Origin: Tissierella sp032104385
GTDB lineage: Bacteria; Bacillota; Clostridia; Tissierellales; Tissierellaceae
Reading direction: 5' to 3'
Assembly: GCF_032104385.1 (NCBI RefSeq)
Contig: NZ_DAMCHJ010000011.1
Span: 1-64,000, forward strand
Length of the DNA stretch: 64,000 bases
A model generated the notes under the pieces. That model searched no databases. It was not told where the DNA came from and was given only the letters and a program-made list of their open reading frames with translations. This document shows, piece after piece, positions 17,631 through 26,529 of the stretch. The position numbers and the translations under genes were made by a program. Numbering within the stretch: position 1 is the stretch's first letter; each line of letters opens with the position of its first letter.

Positions 17631-18293
17631 CTATTTTGGATAAAGTATACCTTTATTTAAAATAAATCTTTTTTGTGCTTTATCAGCCCATTGTTCATTA
17701 TGAGTTACGAGGATTACAGCTTTACCCATATTTACATATTCATATAGTATATGTAAGATTTCTTCTGCCCAATATTCATCTAAATCATTTGTAGGTTCAT
17801 CAGCTAATATCAATAATGGCTCTTTAATTATGGTACAGGCTATCATAGCTCGTCTTTTCTGACCGCCACTTAGCTCACTAGGTAGAAAATTTCTTCTTTC
17901 CCAGAGACCTAATCGAGTTAAAAGTTCTTTTACTTTATTAAGATTTTTTTTCTTATGACACATAGACTGTATAAAAATTAAGTTTTCCTCAATAGTAAGA
18001 GCCTGTATTAAGTGAGTATCTTGGAACAAAAATCCTATCTTATTTCTACGCAGATTTGTAAGCTCTTTATCCTTCATAGTAGTTATATTGTTACCATCTA
18101 TAAATACATTTCCAGAAGAGGTATTTAGTAATCCGCCGATTATGTATAGAAGAGTGCTTTTTCCTACACCAGAAGGGCCTTCAATACATATGAAATCTCC
18201 TGAGTTTATGGATAAAGAAACTTGTTTTATAGGAGTAACTTTTTCATCGGATCCATAAGTTTTTTTTATGTTTTCCAAACGGCAAATTTCCAT
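17631..18293 (-). CDS. MacB/LolD-type ABC transporter ATP-binding protein
   Basis: The 220-residue ATPase has Walker A GPSGVGKSTLLYIIGGLL, signature LSGGQKRRAMIACTI, Walker B LLILADEPTNDLD and the H-loop THNEQW. The pattern LxQTxSGxVxIDGxNI with a short length is that of the MacB/LolD/FtsE group, whose partners are FtsX-like permeases. Its start overlaps the stop of the upstream permease (TAATG), so both act as one transporter. Substrate is unknown. Confidence 0.9.
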   Translation of the reverse strand: MEICRLENIKKTYGSDEKVTPIKQVSLSINSGDFICIEGPSGVGKSTLLYIIGGLLNTSSGNVFIDGNNITTMKDKELTNLRRNKIGFLFQDTHLIQALTIEENLIFIQSMCHKKKNLNKVKELLTRLGLWERRNFLPSELSGGQKRRAMIACTIIKEPLLILADEPTNDLDEYWAEEILHILYEYVNMGKAVILVTHNEQWADKAQKRFILNKGILYPK

Positions 18294-19501
18294 TATCGAA
18301 CATCTCCTTTCGCAATTGCTTCTTGAGGTTCTAGATTAGAGTTTTTCCAAGCAGGATAGATAGAAGCTAAAAATCCTAATAAAAGAGCAGAAACTATACC
18401 TATTATTATAGCTATTATACTTAGAGATAATGACCAATGGCCTTGTGGAATTATAATAGATTTGCTAATCATAGATAAAAGTGGCTTTACTAATATTGCT
18501 CCAAAAGTACTTCCTATAATACCAGCAATACCAGCTATAATCCAAGATTCTAGGATTATCAATTTAAATATTTCTTTCTTTTTCATCCCCATAGCTCTTA
18601 AAAAACCAGTTTCTTTTTTTCTTCCTTCCGCAAGTGAAGTAAACCTACCTATAAGAGCTAGAGATGAAACTGACAATAAGACCAACCATAGAGATAATAT
18701 TATCTTAGAAATAGAATCCAGCTGTTGTTTAATATTAGTTATAGAACTTGAGATAGATACAGCCTTTATACCTAAATTCAGATTATTTATTTTATTTACA
18801 ATATTTTCCATATCTGTTTTCTTAGAAGAAGTTTTTATCAAAATGGAGGAAATTAAATCTTCTGGGTTGTCCATTTTCCAAAGGTCAGTAGGATATTTAT
18901 CTTTAGCTAATAATCTAGATTTATCAATATTCATAAATATGGTATTATCCATACTGCCTCCAGTAGTATATAAAGTACCTACTACTTTAAATATATCTCC
19001 TAATATAGATACTTTGTTACCCAATATAACTTGAATATCGCTACCTATAATGACTTCGTCATCTTTTAATGGACTTAAATTATATTCTTCAAACCAAGGT
19101 TTTAATATAAAATCGGAGTTGTGATCAATTCCTACAATACGTAAGGTTTCACCATAGCTACAGCAGCTAGAGTTTTCTATAGTAGCTGTAAAAAATTGAG
19201 GTGTAGTTTTTTCTATTCCTTCAATAACCTTAATCTTATTTTCTATATCTTTTGGCATATATATATTTTGCTCCGCACCAGTAAAAAGGGTTTCTGAAAA
19301 ATCTAAATCTGCCTTATTTGGAATTACAATTATATCAGCACCTAGTCTTTCACTTGTGAGGATTAGTCCATCTTGTACTATAAAAAAAATGGAAAAGACC
19401 AATACAAATGAAAGAATAGTTATTGATGCTATAATTCCTGTAAGTAAGGACTGAGATTTTCGTCTTACTACATTAAGATAGGCTAACTTCAATATACTCA
19501 T
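18293..19501 (-). CDS. FtsX/MacB-type ABC transporter permease with paired cysteines
   Basis: The 402-residue protein has the MacB topology: one N-terminal membrane helix (about 20-43), a large extracytoplasmic domain (about 45-265), then three helices in a C-terminal FtsX domain (about 270-395). The extracytoplasmic domain has an adjacent pair C113-C114 (ENSSCCSYGETLRIVG), an unusual feature. Such proteins do mechanotransmission across the membrane, extruding or extracting substrates, and do not form a channel. The divergent DUF4418 gene encodes a cysteine-bearing membrane protein that may work with it. Metal or thiol chemistry is suggested but unproven. Confidence 0.85.
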   Translation of the reverse strand: MSILKLAYLNVVRRKSQSLLTGIIASITILSFVLVFSIFFIVQDGLILTSERLGADIIVIPNKADLDFSETLFTGAEQNIYMPKDIENKIKVIEGIEKTTPQFFTATIENSSCCSYGETLRIVGIDHNSDFILKPWFEEYNLSPLKDDEVIIGSDIQVILGNKVSILGDIFKVVGTLYTTGGSMDNTIFMNIDKSRLLAKDKYPTDLWKMDNPEDLISSILIKTSSKKTDMENIVNKINNLNLGIKAVSISSSITNIKQQLDSISKIILSLWLVLLSVSSLALIGRFTSLAEGRKKETGFLRAMGMKKKEIFKLIILESWIIAGIAGIIGSTFGAILVKPLLSMISKSIIIPQGHWSLSLSIIAIIIGIVSALLLGFLASIYPAWKNSNLEPQEAIAKGDVR

Positions 19502-19631
19502 TAAATCATAACACCTCTCATTAAAATATTATTAACAACTAAGTAGTATATCATAGAAATTATATTAAATTGTAAAGATTATATATTATAGATAAAAATA
19601 ATCAGAGCTTTACAAGTATTAAAAATACTTA

Positions 19632-19660
19632 TTTGAAGTATAAAATTTCTTACTGTATAA
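19632..19660 (+). promoter_or_regulatory. Sigma-A-type promoter for the DUF4418 gene
   Basis: TTGAAG (19632-19637) and a perfect TATAAT (19655-19660) are 17 bases apart. The start codon is about 70 bases downstream. Confidence 0.65.
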
Positions 19661-19730
19661 TGCTATATGATATAGAAGAATTTACAAAAATCGACAGAAT
19701 TATAAAACGTTGAAAGGAGAATTTGTTTAT

Positions 19731-20147
19731 ATGAAATTAAGAGTTTTAAGACTTTTAAATCTTATCTTAATTTTTACAGGACTCATTATAATAGGCTCAA
19801 TACTTATATGGGCTCCAGTCTGTGAAAACCTTTTAGAGCTTGCCAATGGTAATATGGTACATATGAAATGCTATTATACAGGGCAAGCATCAATATTATT
19901 ATCTATAATATTGGTAGTATCTGGAATAGAATCTCTTCTTACAAAATCAAGTCATCCTTGGACCTTTATAGCCATAGGTATAATGGTTACTATTATTACT
20001 TTTACTTCAAAGTTAGGGATTGGTATATGTATGAAAGAAACCATGAGTTGTCATGATACTGCTATTTGGATTCGCGGGGGTGGTATAATTACCGTAACAT
20101 GTGGACTTATATCTTTATTTATAGGGACAAGAAAAATTCAAAATTAG
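19731..20147 (+). CDS. DUF4418-family membrane protein
   Basis: The 138-residue protein has four predicted membrane helices (about 8-27, 52-70, 76-95, 113-131). Conserved-looking cysteines are C31 (WAPVCENL), C47 (HMKCYYTGQ) and the pair C100/C107 (GICMKETMSCHDT), placed near helix ends on what should be one face. This is the pattern I associate with DUF4418, whose function is unknown. ATG 19731 is chosen over TTG 19710 because the AGGAG site lies between them. It is divergent from the MacB-like pair. Confidence 0.78.
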   Translation: MKLRVLRLLNLILIFTGLIIIGSILIWAPVCENLLELANGNMVHMKCYYTGQASILLSIILVVSGIESLLTKSSHPWTFIAIGIMVTIITFTSKLGIGICMKETMSCHDTAIWIRGGGIITVTCGLISLFIGTRKIQN

Positions 20148-20206
20148 AAAAATAAACATTGTGATTTAGTATTTATTGTATCTAAAATACAATGGGAGGA
20201 CTGCCA

Positions 20207-21001
20207 ATGCAAGATATTAAGGTTGAAAATATTGTGTTTTCATATGACAAAGAACTTGTTCTTGAGAATATAAGTATGGAAATTGAGGCAGGAGATTTTG
20301 TCTGCTTACTGGGACAATCTGGTTGTGGGAAGAGTACATTTCTTCGTCTTATGGCAGGGTTGTCAGAACCAGACTCAGGTACTATTTTTGTTGGTGATAA
20401 GCTAATACAGGGAGCAAGTCTTGATAGAGGGGTGGTATTTCAAGATTATAGTTTATTTCCATGGCTAACTACTGGAAAAAATATTGTTCTATCTTTAAAA
20501 CAAAAATTTAAAGATGAGGGCAAAAAGCAATTAAAAGAACGTGCTCTTTATTATTTAGAGAAAGTAGGATTAGATGAAACTACTTTTAACAAGTACCCGA
20601 ATGAACTTTCTGGAGGAATGAGACAGCGATGTGCAATATGTCGCTCATTTGCCTTAGATCCGCCAATTCTTCTAATGGATGAGCCATTTGGAGCCTTGGA
20701 TGCGGTAACTCGTGCTAAACTGCAAGATATGGTATTGGATCTTTGGAGTAAAGATAAAGTAAACAGAAAAACTATTTTTTTTGTAACTCATGATGTAGAT
20801 GAGGCTTTATTACTTGCTACTAAAATATTTGTTTTTGGATCAAGTCCTAGTAAAATAATATACACTCATTCTTTTAGTAAAGAGGAAAAGGTTAGTAGAG
20901 AGTTATTGTTTGAAAATAAAAAAACCATTGAATTACGTAACAAACTTATTCATATTTTGAATAAAGATATTAAAGAAAAAATAGGTTATGGAGGAGAATA
21001 A
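20207..21001 (+). CDS. NitT/TauT-family ABC transporter ATP-binding protein
   Basis: About 264 residues: Walker A GQSGCGKSTFLRLMAG, Q-loop VVFQDYSLFPWLT, signature LSGGMRQRCAICRSF, Walker B LLMDEPFGALD and H-loop THDVDEAL. This is the SsuB/TauB/NrtD group, which serves sulfonate, nitrate, taurine or thiamine-precursor uptake. GGGAGG before ATG 20207 decides the start over ATG 20192. It begins an operon that continues through the AtuA/DUF4387 genes. Confidence 0.93.
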   Translation: MQDIKVENIVFSYDKELVLENISMEIEAGDFVCLLGQSGCGKSTFLRLMAGLSEPDSGTIFVGDKLIQGASLDRGVVFQDYSLFPWLTTGKNIVLSLKQKFKDEGKKQLKERALYYLEKVGLDETTFNKYPNELSGGMRQRCAICRSFALDPPILLMDEPFGALDAVTRAKLQDMVLDLWSKDKVNRKTIFFVTHDVDEALLLATKIFVFGSSPSKIIYTHSFSKEEKVSRELLFENKKTIELRNKLIHILNKDIKEKIGYGGE

Positions 21002-21002
21002 A

Positions 21003-22133
21003 ATGAAAAAAAGACGGATTAGATTAGCCTCATTCACATTAGTTGTGATTTTATTATTAAGTCTTACTGCAGGGTGTGGTAACAAAGATTTAAAGAATAC
21101 TGAAACTGGTAGCAATACAATTGATGAAACAATAGTAGAAATAGAAAAGTCTGAAGCTAAAGAACCTGAGAAGATAAGTGTTGCATACAATCCAGGGACG
21201 GGAAATATATTGGGGTTCATTGCCATTGATAAAGGTATTGATAAGGAAGAGGGAATTGAGATAGAACTTGTTTCGTTTTCTAATTCAACAGATGCATTGA
21301 CAGCTTTGCAGGCAAAAAAAGTTGATATTGCTGTTTCTTTTGGAACTGCTGCTCCACTAACCTATGTTACAAAAGGTGCAGATTTTAGTATTTTTGGTGG
21401 ATACTTATCTGGTGGTATGCCTGTTTATGCTTCATCTGACTTAGAATATAAGGGACTTGAGTCATTTGTAGGAAAAAAGGTTGCTACAGCAAGAATGTAT
21501 ACTCCTGATATTGTATGGCGCGGTGCTATGATGGAAGCAGGCTATGATTTAGAAAAAGACGTTACTATCCTTGAGTTTAAAAAGCCGAGTGAGGTATTAG
21601 AAGCCGTTAAATCTGGTAATGCAGATATTGGAATAGGTACAAATTCCACATATCTTCAATCCTTAGAAGCAGGTCTTAGGACTATTGCTTGGAGTAATGA
21701 TTTCTGGGATCCAGTACATGTATGTTGTAGGCCAGTTGCTAATACTGCATGGATTAATGAAAATAAAGATGCTGTAAAAGGTTTTTTACGATCATATATA
21801 CGTGCAGAAAAGATATTAAATGAAGATCCAGAATATGCAGTTAAGCTAAATATGAAATATCTTGAATTAGATGAAGAAAAGTCAAGAGCTCTTCTACTTG
21901 AGACTAATCAAATTTTTGATACAGATCCTAAGAGTGATGGCGTTCGTTATATGTGGAACCGTTTAATTGATATGAAATATATTGATCCAGCAGATATAGA
22001 TGTAAATGACCATATTAATATTAAACTATATAAAGAAGCTTTAGATGAACTTACAGCAGAAAATCCTGAAGATCCTTTTTATAAAGAGCTTCAAGAAAAG
22101 TTTGCAAACAACAATTCTGAAATGTTAAATTAA
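21003..22133 (+). CDS. NitT/TauT-family ABC transporter substrate-binding lipoprotein
   Basis: The 376-residue protein has a lipoprotein signal (SLTAGC, Cys near residue 24) and an NMT1/SsuA-like binding domain (ISVAYNPGTGNILGFIAIDKG; TDALTALQAKKVDIAVSFG). It starts one base after the ATPase stop at ATG 21003, with GGAGGA inside the ATPase gene; ATG 20988 lies on that RBS. The ligand is unknown, but the linked AtuA-type genes suggest a carboxylic or terpenoid-like compound rather than nitrate. Confidence 0.9.
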   Translation: MKKRRIRLASFTLVVILLLSLTAGCGNKDLKNTETGSNTIDETIVEIEKSEAKEPEKISVAYNPGTGNILGFIAIDKGIDKEEGIEIELVSFSNSTDALTALQAKKVDIAVSFGTAAPLTYVTKGADFSIFGGYLSGGMPVYASSDLEYKGLESFVGKKVATARMYTPDIVWRGAMMEAGYDLEKDVTILEFKKPSEVLEAVKSGNADIGIGTNSTYLQSLEAGLRTIAWSNDFWDPVHVCCRPVANTAWINENKDAVKGFLRSYIRAEKILNEDPEYAVKLNMKYLELDEEKSRALLLETNQIFDTDPKSDGVRYMWNRLIDMKYIDPADIDVNDHINIKLYKEALDELTAENPEDPFYKELQEKFANNNSEMLN

Positions 22134-22179
22134 CTTTGGAAGGATATAAAAATGTATTTATTATAGTGGGTGAATTTAA

Positions 22180-22953
22180 ATGTTAAAAGGCAAAAAAAAT
22201 ATTAGAAATTATACGGGGACTATAGTAATTTTGATTATGATATTTTTACTTTATGTATTAGCTACTGATATCTATGGTATGCTTGATCCTTTGTTATTTC
22301 CAGGTTTTTTGAAAATTGGACCTAGTTTATATGCTTCAATGCCAAAACTTTGGGAAAGTCTTATTAGTTCCTCAAAACTTCTTATACCAGGATATTTTGG
22401 TGCGGCTTTTAGTGGTATTTTATTGGGAATTTTAATAGGCACTAATCCAAAATTAAATAAAAATTTAAAGCCAATTATATTCGCTTTAAACCCAATTCCA
22501 CCATCAATGATGACACCTTATCTTATTGCTATAATGCCCACTTTTTATTTGTCATCGGTAGCGGTTATATTTATAGGATGCTTTTGGCCATTTCTTAATG
22601 GTACTATAAATGGAATTGTCCTAATTGATCAAAAATATTTAGATAATTCCAAGGTTTTAGAATTAAGTGGATTTAAAAAATTGTTTAATGTAATATTACC
22701 TGCTGCTGCCCCATCTATATTAGCTGGGGCAGGTACAGCACTAAATTTTGCATTTATTTTACTTGCAATAGCTGAAATGTTTGCAACAAACTCTGGACTT
22801 GGATATTTTATTCAGTATTATGCAGATTTCTCAGATTATGCAAAAGTAATTGCAGGATTATTATTTATGGGATGCTTTATTGTTATTGTTATGCTTTTAT
22901 TTGAGAAGTTAAAAAAGAAGATATTGTTCTGGACTCTTAATGAAAATAAATAA
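22180..22953 (+). CDS. NitT/TauT-family ABC transporter permease
   Basis: The 257-residue protein has about six membrane segments and the SsuC/TauC-type coupling loop DNSKVLELSGFKKLFNVILP (near residue 152), here E-L-S-G-x(8)-I-L-P. It pairs with the ATPase at 20207 and binding lipoprotein at 21003 to complete the importer. Confidence 0.9.
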   Translation: MLKGKKNIRNYTGTIVILIMIFLLYVLATDIYGMLDPLLFPGFLKIGPSLYASMPKLWESLISSSKLLIPGYFGAAFSGILLGILIGTNPKLNKNLKPIIFALNPIPPSMMTPYLIAIMPTFYLSSVAVIFIGCFWPFLNGTINGIVLIDQKYLDNSKVLELSGFKKLFNVILPAAAPSILAGAGTALNFAFILLAIAEMFATNSGLGYFIQYYADFSDYAKVIAGLLFMGCFIVIVMLLFEKLKKKILFWTLNENK

Positions 22954-22964
22954 AATATGAATGT

Positions 22965-22994
22965 AGCCACAGTTGATTTGCTTTGACTGTGGCT
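22965..22994 (+). terminator. Intra-operon hairpin before the AtuA gene
   Basis: AGCCACAGT (22965-22973) pairs with ACTGTGGCT (22986-22994), followed by GTGTTT. The weak T tract and the 66-base spacing to the next gene suggest partial termination between transporter and enzyme genes. Confidence 0.6.
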
Positions 22995-23018
22995 GTGTTT
23001 AAAGAAGGGAGCTTATGT

Positions 23019-24368
23019 ATGAAAAAAGTCAGAATTGGCTGTGGAGCAGGATGCTCATATGATAGATTGGAACCTGCAATAGAACTTGTAGAAAGAGGAG
23101 ATATTGATTATATTGTATTTGAATGTCTTGCAGAAAGGACAATTGCCAATAACCAACAACAAAAACTAAAGGATCCTTCAAAAGGATATACTCCTATGCT
23201 TGAGGCAAGGATGAGAGGTATCTTAAGACAAGCTAAAAAAAATGGAATAAAAATAATCACAAACATGGGGGCAGCAAATCCCAATGCTGCTGTTGAACTT
23301 ATCTTGAAAATTGCAAAAGAAATGAATATTGTTAATCTTAAAGTCGCTATGGTTTCAGGTGATGACATAACTAATGAATTAGATAAATATAAAGATATCG
23401 TCATGTGGCAAAGTAAAAAAACTCTTGGTGAACTTGATGCTGAAATAATATCAGCAAATGTATACTTAGGTGCTGAGGCAATAAGAGAGGCTCTTAACAA
23501 TGGAGCTGATATTGTAGTTACAGGGCGTGTTGCCGATGTGGCATTATTTGTAGGTCCTATGATGCATGAATTTGGCTGGACAGAAAATGATTTGTATGAG
23601 ATAGGGCAATCAACTTTATTAGGACATCTTTTAGAATGTGGTGGACAAATAACAGGAGGATATTTTGCTGATCCTGGATATAAAGATGTAGAAAACCTAC
23701 ATATTTTAGGGCATCCGATTGCCGAAATAGATGAAACAGGAAATTTTATAGTTACAAAGGTAAAAGGTTCTGGTGGAGAGGTATCTCTTCGAACCTGTAA
23801 GGAACAACTATTATATGAAATAACAGATCCATCATGTTATATTACTCCAAATGCTATAGTTGATTTTACAAATGTTGTTTTTAAACAGATGGAAAAGGAT
23901 GTTGTACTTGTAACTGGTGCTGTATCAAGGGGGATACCTTATACCTACAAGGTAAATGTTGGATATTCTGATTGTTATATTGGAGAAGGAGAAGTAAGTT
24001 TTGGTGGATTAAATTCTCTTCCTCGTGCAAAAATTTGTGCTGATATAATTGAAAAGAGATTAAAGATTGTGGGGGCTAATATAGATGAGTACAGAACTGA
24101 CTATATAGGTTATAATTCTTTGTATAAAACAAATATTTCAGATAACTTTGCGCCTGAGGAGCATAGTGAAATAAGACTTAGAGTAAGTGGGAGAACAAAG
24201 ACCTTTGAGGATGCAATGCTCATAGCTCAAGAGTTAGACTATCTTTATACAAATGGACCAGCAGGTTCTTCAGGAATAGAATCTAGAGTAAGACAAGTAT
24301 TGTCTATTGGTGCAATTATTATTCCTAAAGATGATATCAATACTGAAATTACCTATTGGGAGGTATAA
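23019..24368 (+). CDS. AtuA-family protein (DUF1446, acyclic terpene utilisation-like)
   Basis: The 449-residue protein matches the DUF1446/AtuA family: VRIGCGAGCSYDRLEPAIEL at the N terminus, ITNMGAANPNAAVELI near residue 85, and DIVVTGRVADVALFVGP near residue 165. AtuA was named from Pseudomonas acyclic terpene catabolism, but its reaction is not settled and most homologues are in other settings. ATG 23019 is preferred because GAAGGGAG precedes it. It is followed closely by a DUF4387 gene, its usual partner; together with the ABC importer this looks like uptake and processing of one compound. Confidence 0.88.
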   Translation: MKKVRIGCGAGCSYDRLEPAIELVERGDIDYIVFECLAERTIANNQQQKLKDPSKGYTPMLEARMRGILRQAKKNGIKIITNMGAANPNAAVELILKIAKEMNIVNLKVAMVSGDDITNELDKYKDIVMWQSKKTLGELDAEIISANVYLGAEAIREALNNGADIVVTGRVADVALFVGPMMHEFGWTENDLYEIGQSTLLGHLLECGGQITGGYFADPGYKDVENLHILGHPIAEIDETGNFIVTKVKGSGGEVSLRTCKEQLLYEITDPSCYITPNAIVDFTNVVFKQMEKDVVLVTGAVSRGIPYTYKVNVGYSDCYIGEGEVSFGGLNSLPRAKICADIIEKRLKIVGANIDEYRTDYIGYNSLYKTNISDNFAPEEHSEIRLRVSGRTKTFEDAMLIAQELDYLYTNGPAGSSGIESRVRQVLSIGAIIIPKDDINTEITYWEV

Positions 24369-24370
24369 AA

Positions 24371-24670
24371 ATGAAACTTAAAGAAATAGCACATGCTAGA
24401 ACTGGGGATAAAGGCAATATGTCAAATATTTCTGTTATTCCATATGAAGAAAGAGATTATCCTATACTTAAAGAAGTCTTAACTGCAAAAAAGGTAGAAG
24501 AGTTTTTTTCTGAAATATGTTTTGGAGGAGTTAGAAGATATGAACTTGACAATATCTGTGCATTTAATTTTGTGCTTGAAGCATCTTTAGGCGGTGGAGT
24601 TACAAGAAGTCTTGCTATAGATAAACATGGAAAATCTCTTGGAATGGCTCTTCTAGAGATGGAAATATAA
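24371..24670 (+). CDS. DUF4387 / AtuA-associated small protein
   Basis: The 99-residue protein has the typical LKEIAHARTGDKGNMSNISV start and FVLEASLGGGVTRSLAIDKHGK near the end. In many genomes this domain is fused to, or next to, AtuA, so the two probably form one complex. ATG 24371 follows GGGAGGT and lies three bases after the AtuA stop. Confidence 0.88.
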   Translation: MKLKEIAHARTGDKGNMSNISVIPYEERDYPILKEVLTAKKVEEFFSEICFGGVRRYELDNICAFNFVLEASLGGGVTRSLAIDKHGKSLGMALLEMEI

Positions 24671-24765
24671 TGGCAATAAAAAGGATTGTTATTTATTTAA
24701 AAGGATCTTTGTGAGCTGACTCATGTCAAGTAGACAGGTAATTTAATTAAATATTATGCACATTT

Positions 24766-24815
24766 GGATGCATGGTTACGATATTCTAAAGGAGCCATGC
24801 ATCCTAGTCTTTTTT
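24766..24815 (+). terminator. Strong rho-independent terminator
   Basis: GGATGCATGG (24766-24775) pairs with CCATGCATCC (24795-24804), followed by a run of six T. It ends the ABC/AtuA operon about 95 bases after the last gene and faces the convergent nitroreductase. Confidence 0.85.
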
Positions 24816-24820
24816 GAAAT

Positions 24821-25351
24821 TTATTTTACTGCATTAAATCCATTATAATGTACTTTATCATAAGGCAAAGTTTCAAGATCATGATGACTTTTTTCTTCAT
24901 CAGGATAACCTATGGAAATTATAGTTTCTACATTGTATTTTTCAGGAATATTTAAAAGTTTTTTTACATAATCCTCCACACTTTGATCATCTTCAGTTAA
25001 TCTATTCCTTACTTGAATCCAACAAGAACCAAGTCCTAATGACTCTGCTGATAATTGTATTACAGTAGCCATAATAGAAGCATCTTCTATCCAAGTATCT
25101 GTAATATTAGGATCTACTAAAACTGCAATTGCTAATTCAGCATTTGATATAGGCTGTGAAGCTCCACCTCTAGAAGCCCCTAAATTTTTAAGTAGTTCTT
25201 TATTGTTTACTACAACAAGTTCCCAAGGTCTTTTATTTTTTCCAGAAGGAGAGGTTAAAGCTCCTTGCAATATTTTATCTAAGATTTTTTCTTCTATTTC
25301 TTGATTTTTATATTTCCTTATGCTCCTTCTTTTCATCAATAAATCTAACAT
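24821..25351 (-). CDS. Nitroreductase-family FMN oxidoreductase
   Basis: The 176-residue protein has the family start LLMKRRSIRKYKNQEIEEKI, FMN contact SPSGKNKRPWELVVVNN near residue 35 and GLGSCWIQVRNR near residue 103. These enzymes are FMN-dependent NAD(P)H oxidoreductases acting on nitro-compounds, quinones or flavins; no specific substrate can be named. It is a single gene on the minus strand. Confidence 0.9.
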   Translation of the reverse strand: MLDLLMKRRSIRKYKNQEIEEKILDKILQGALTSPSGKNKRPWELVVVNNKELLKNLGASRGGASQPISNAELAIAVLVDPNITDTWIEDASIMATVIQLSAESLGLGSCWIQVRNRLTEDDQSVEDYVKKLLNIPEKYNVETIISIGYPDEEKSHHDLETLPYDKVHYNGFNAVK

Positions 25352-25477
25352 ATTAACCCTCCTATTTTAAATTTTTCATATATATTATATCATAAAAATT
25401 AGGAGAGTTTAGGACAAACAGAATATAAGTTATTTTATAACTTTATCTATTGACTAAATTGTTGTTATTATATCTTT

Positions 25478-25633
25478 ATGAAGGGTAAAACTATAACATA
25501 TTCTCATAATGCAGGTGATTTTGGATTGTTCTTAGTAGGAACTGCACCTGAATATGCATTAACAGAGGAAGGATTAGCTACTTATAAAACTGATGAACCT
25601 ATTATATTACCAGTAAAATTATTAGAAAAGTAG
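25478..25633 (+). pseudogene. Short open frame (51 codons), probable gene remnant
   Basis: An ATG frame encodes 51 residues with ordinary protein-like composition (GDFGLFLVGTAPEYALTEEG, PIILPVKLLEK) but has no RBS in the T-rich DNA before it. It looks like the C-terminal tail of a larger lost protein. I do not recognise the family. The 25352-25920 stretch otherwise holds only a hairpin (25732-25775) and the tag promoter. Confidence 0.4.
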
Positions 25634-25731
25634 GATTATTTTATTTGGTTAAGGAGCAGTATAATCTTTAGAAAAATTTTGATTTAAATAATATATTGAA
25701 ATTTAATTAATAACAATTTCTATAATTAAGT

Positions 25732-25775
25732 TAATACTCTTTTTTGGCGAAATAAAAAGCCATGAAAGAGTATTA
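25732..25775. repeat. Imperfect hairpin in intergenic DNA
   Basis: TAATACTCTTT (25732-25742) pairs with AAAGAGTATTA (25765-25775); inside, TGGC (25745-25748) pairs with GCCA (25759-25762). It could be the terminator of the lost gene upstream or a small dispersed hairpin element. Confidence 0.45.
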
Positions 25776-25819
25776 TATTAATAAAAAATAGTTAATTAAT
25801 AACTTATATTAGGTATAAA

Positions 25820-25848
25820 TTGATGTGGAAATGTAAATGTGATATTAT
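25820..25848 (+). promoter_or_regulatory. Sigma-A-type promoter for tag
   Basis: TTGATG (25820-25825) and TATTAT (25843-25848) are 17 bases apart, about 72 bases before the tag start. Confidence 0.55.
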
Positions 25849-25920
25849 AAAATTAGTGTTTAATAGTTTAAGCAGTAAAAATATATTTGATAGGGAAAAA
25901 TAAATATAAGGGGAATTAGT

Positions 25921-26481
25921 ATGGAAGTCAAGAGATGTTCTTGGGCAAAAAAGGATGTAGATATAGTATATCATGATAATGAATGGGGGAAGCCAGTTCA
26001 TGATGATAATCTATTGTTTGAAATTCTTATTTTAGAAGGTATGCAGGCTGGATTAAGTTGGACTACGATTTTAAATAAGAGAGAAAGTATGAGGATAGCC
26101 TTTGATGGTTTCAATCCCCAAATAATTGCTGAATACAGTACAGAGAAAAAGGAGGAGCTATTACTTAATCCTAGTATTATTCGAAATAAGGCTAAAATAA
26201 ATGCATTAGTAACTAATGCAAAGGCATTTCTACGTATTCAAGAAGAATATGGTACTTTTAATAATTATATTTGGAAATTTGTTGATAATCATCCAATAGT
26301 GAATACATGGACAGATCCATCTCAAGTTCCTGTAAGTACGGAGATTTCTGAGAGAATAAGTAAAGATTTATATGCTCGTGGATTTAAATTTATAGGTTCA
26401 ACCATTTGTTATGCTTTTATGCAGGCCGTAGGCATGGTTAATGATCATATGGTATGGTGCGAACAATATTCAAAATCTTAG
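25921..26481 (+). CDS. tag: DNA-3-methyladenine glycosylase I
   Basis: The 186-residue protein is a Tag-family base-excision repair enzyme that removes 3-methyladenine from alkylated DNA. The zinc-binding residues expected for Tag are C6 (KRCSWAK), H18 (VYHDNEWG), H176 and C180 (NDHMVWCEQY). The core LEGMQAGLSWTTILNKRE near residue 39 is diagnostic. RBS AAGGGG lies upstream of the ATG. Confidence 0.96.
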   Translation: MEVKRCSWAKKDVDIVYHDNEWGKPVHDDNLLFEILILEGMQAGLSWTTILNKRESMRIAFDGFNPQIIAEYSTEKKEELLLNPSIIRNKAKINALVTNAKAFLRIQEEYGTFNNYIWKFVDNHPIVNTWTDPSQVPVSTEISERISKDLYARGFKFIGSTICYAFMQAVGMVNDHMVWCEQYSKS

Positions 26482-26529
26482 TTCAACTATATACTATTAT
26501 TAAATTAAAGTTTTCAGGAGGAAAATGAA

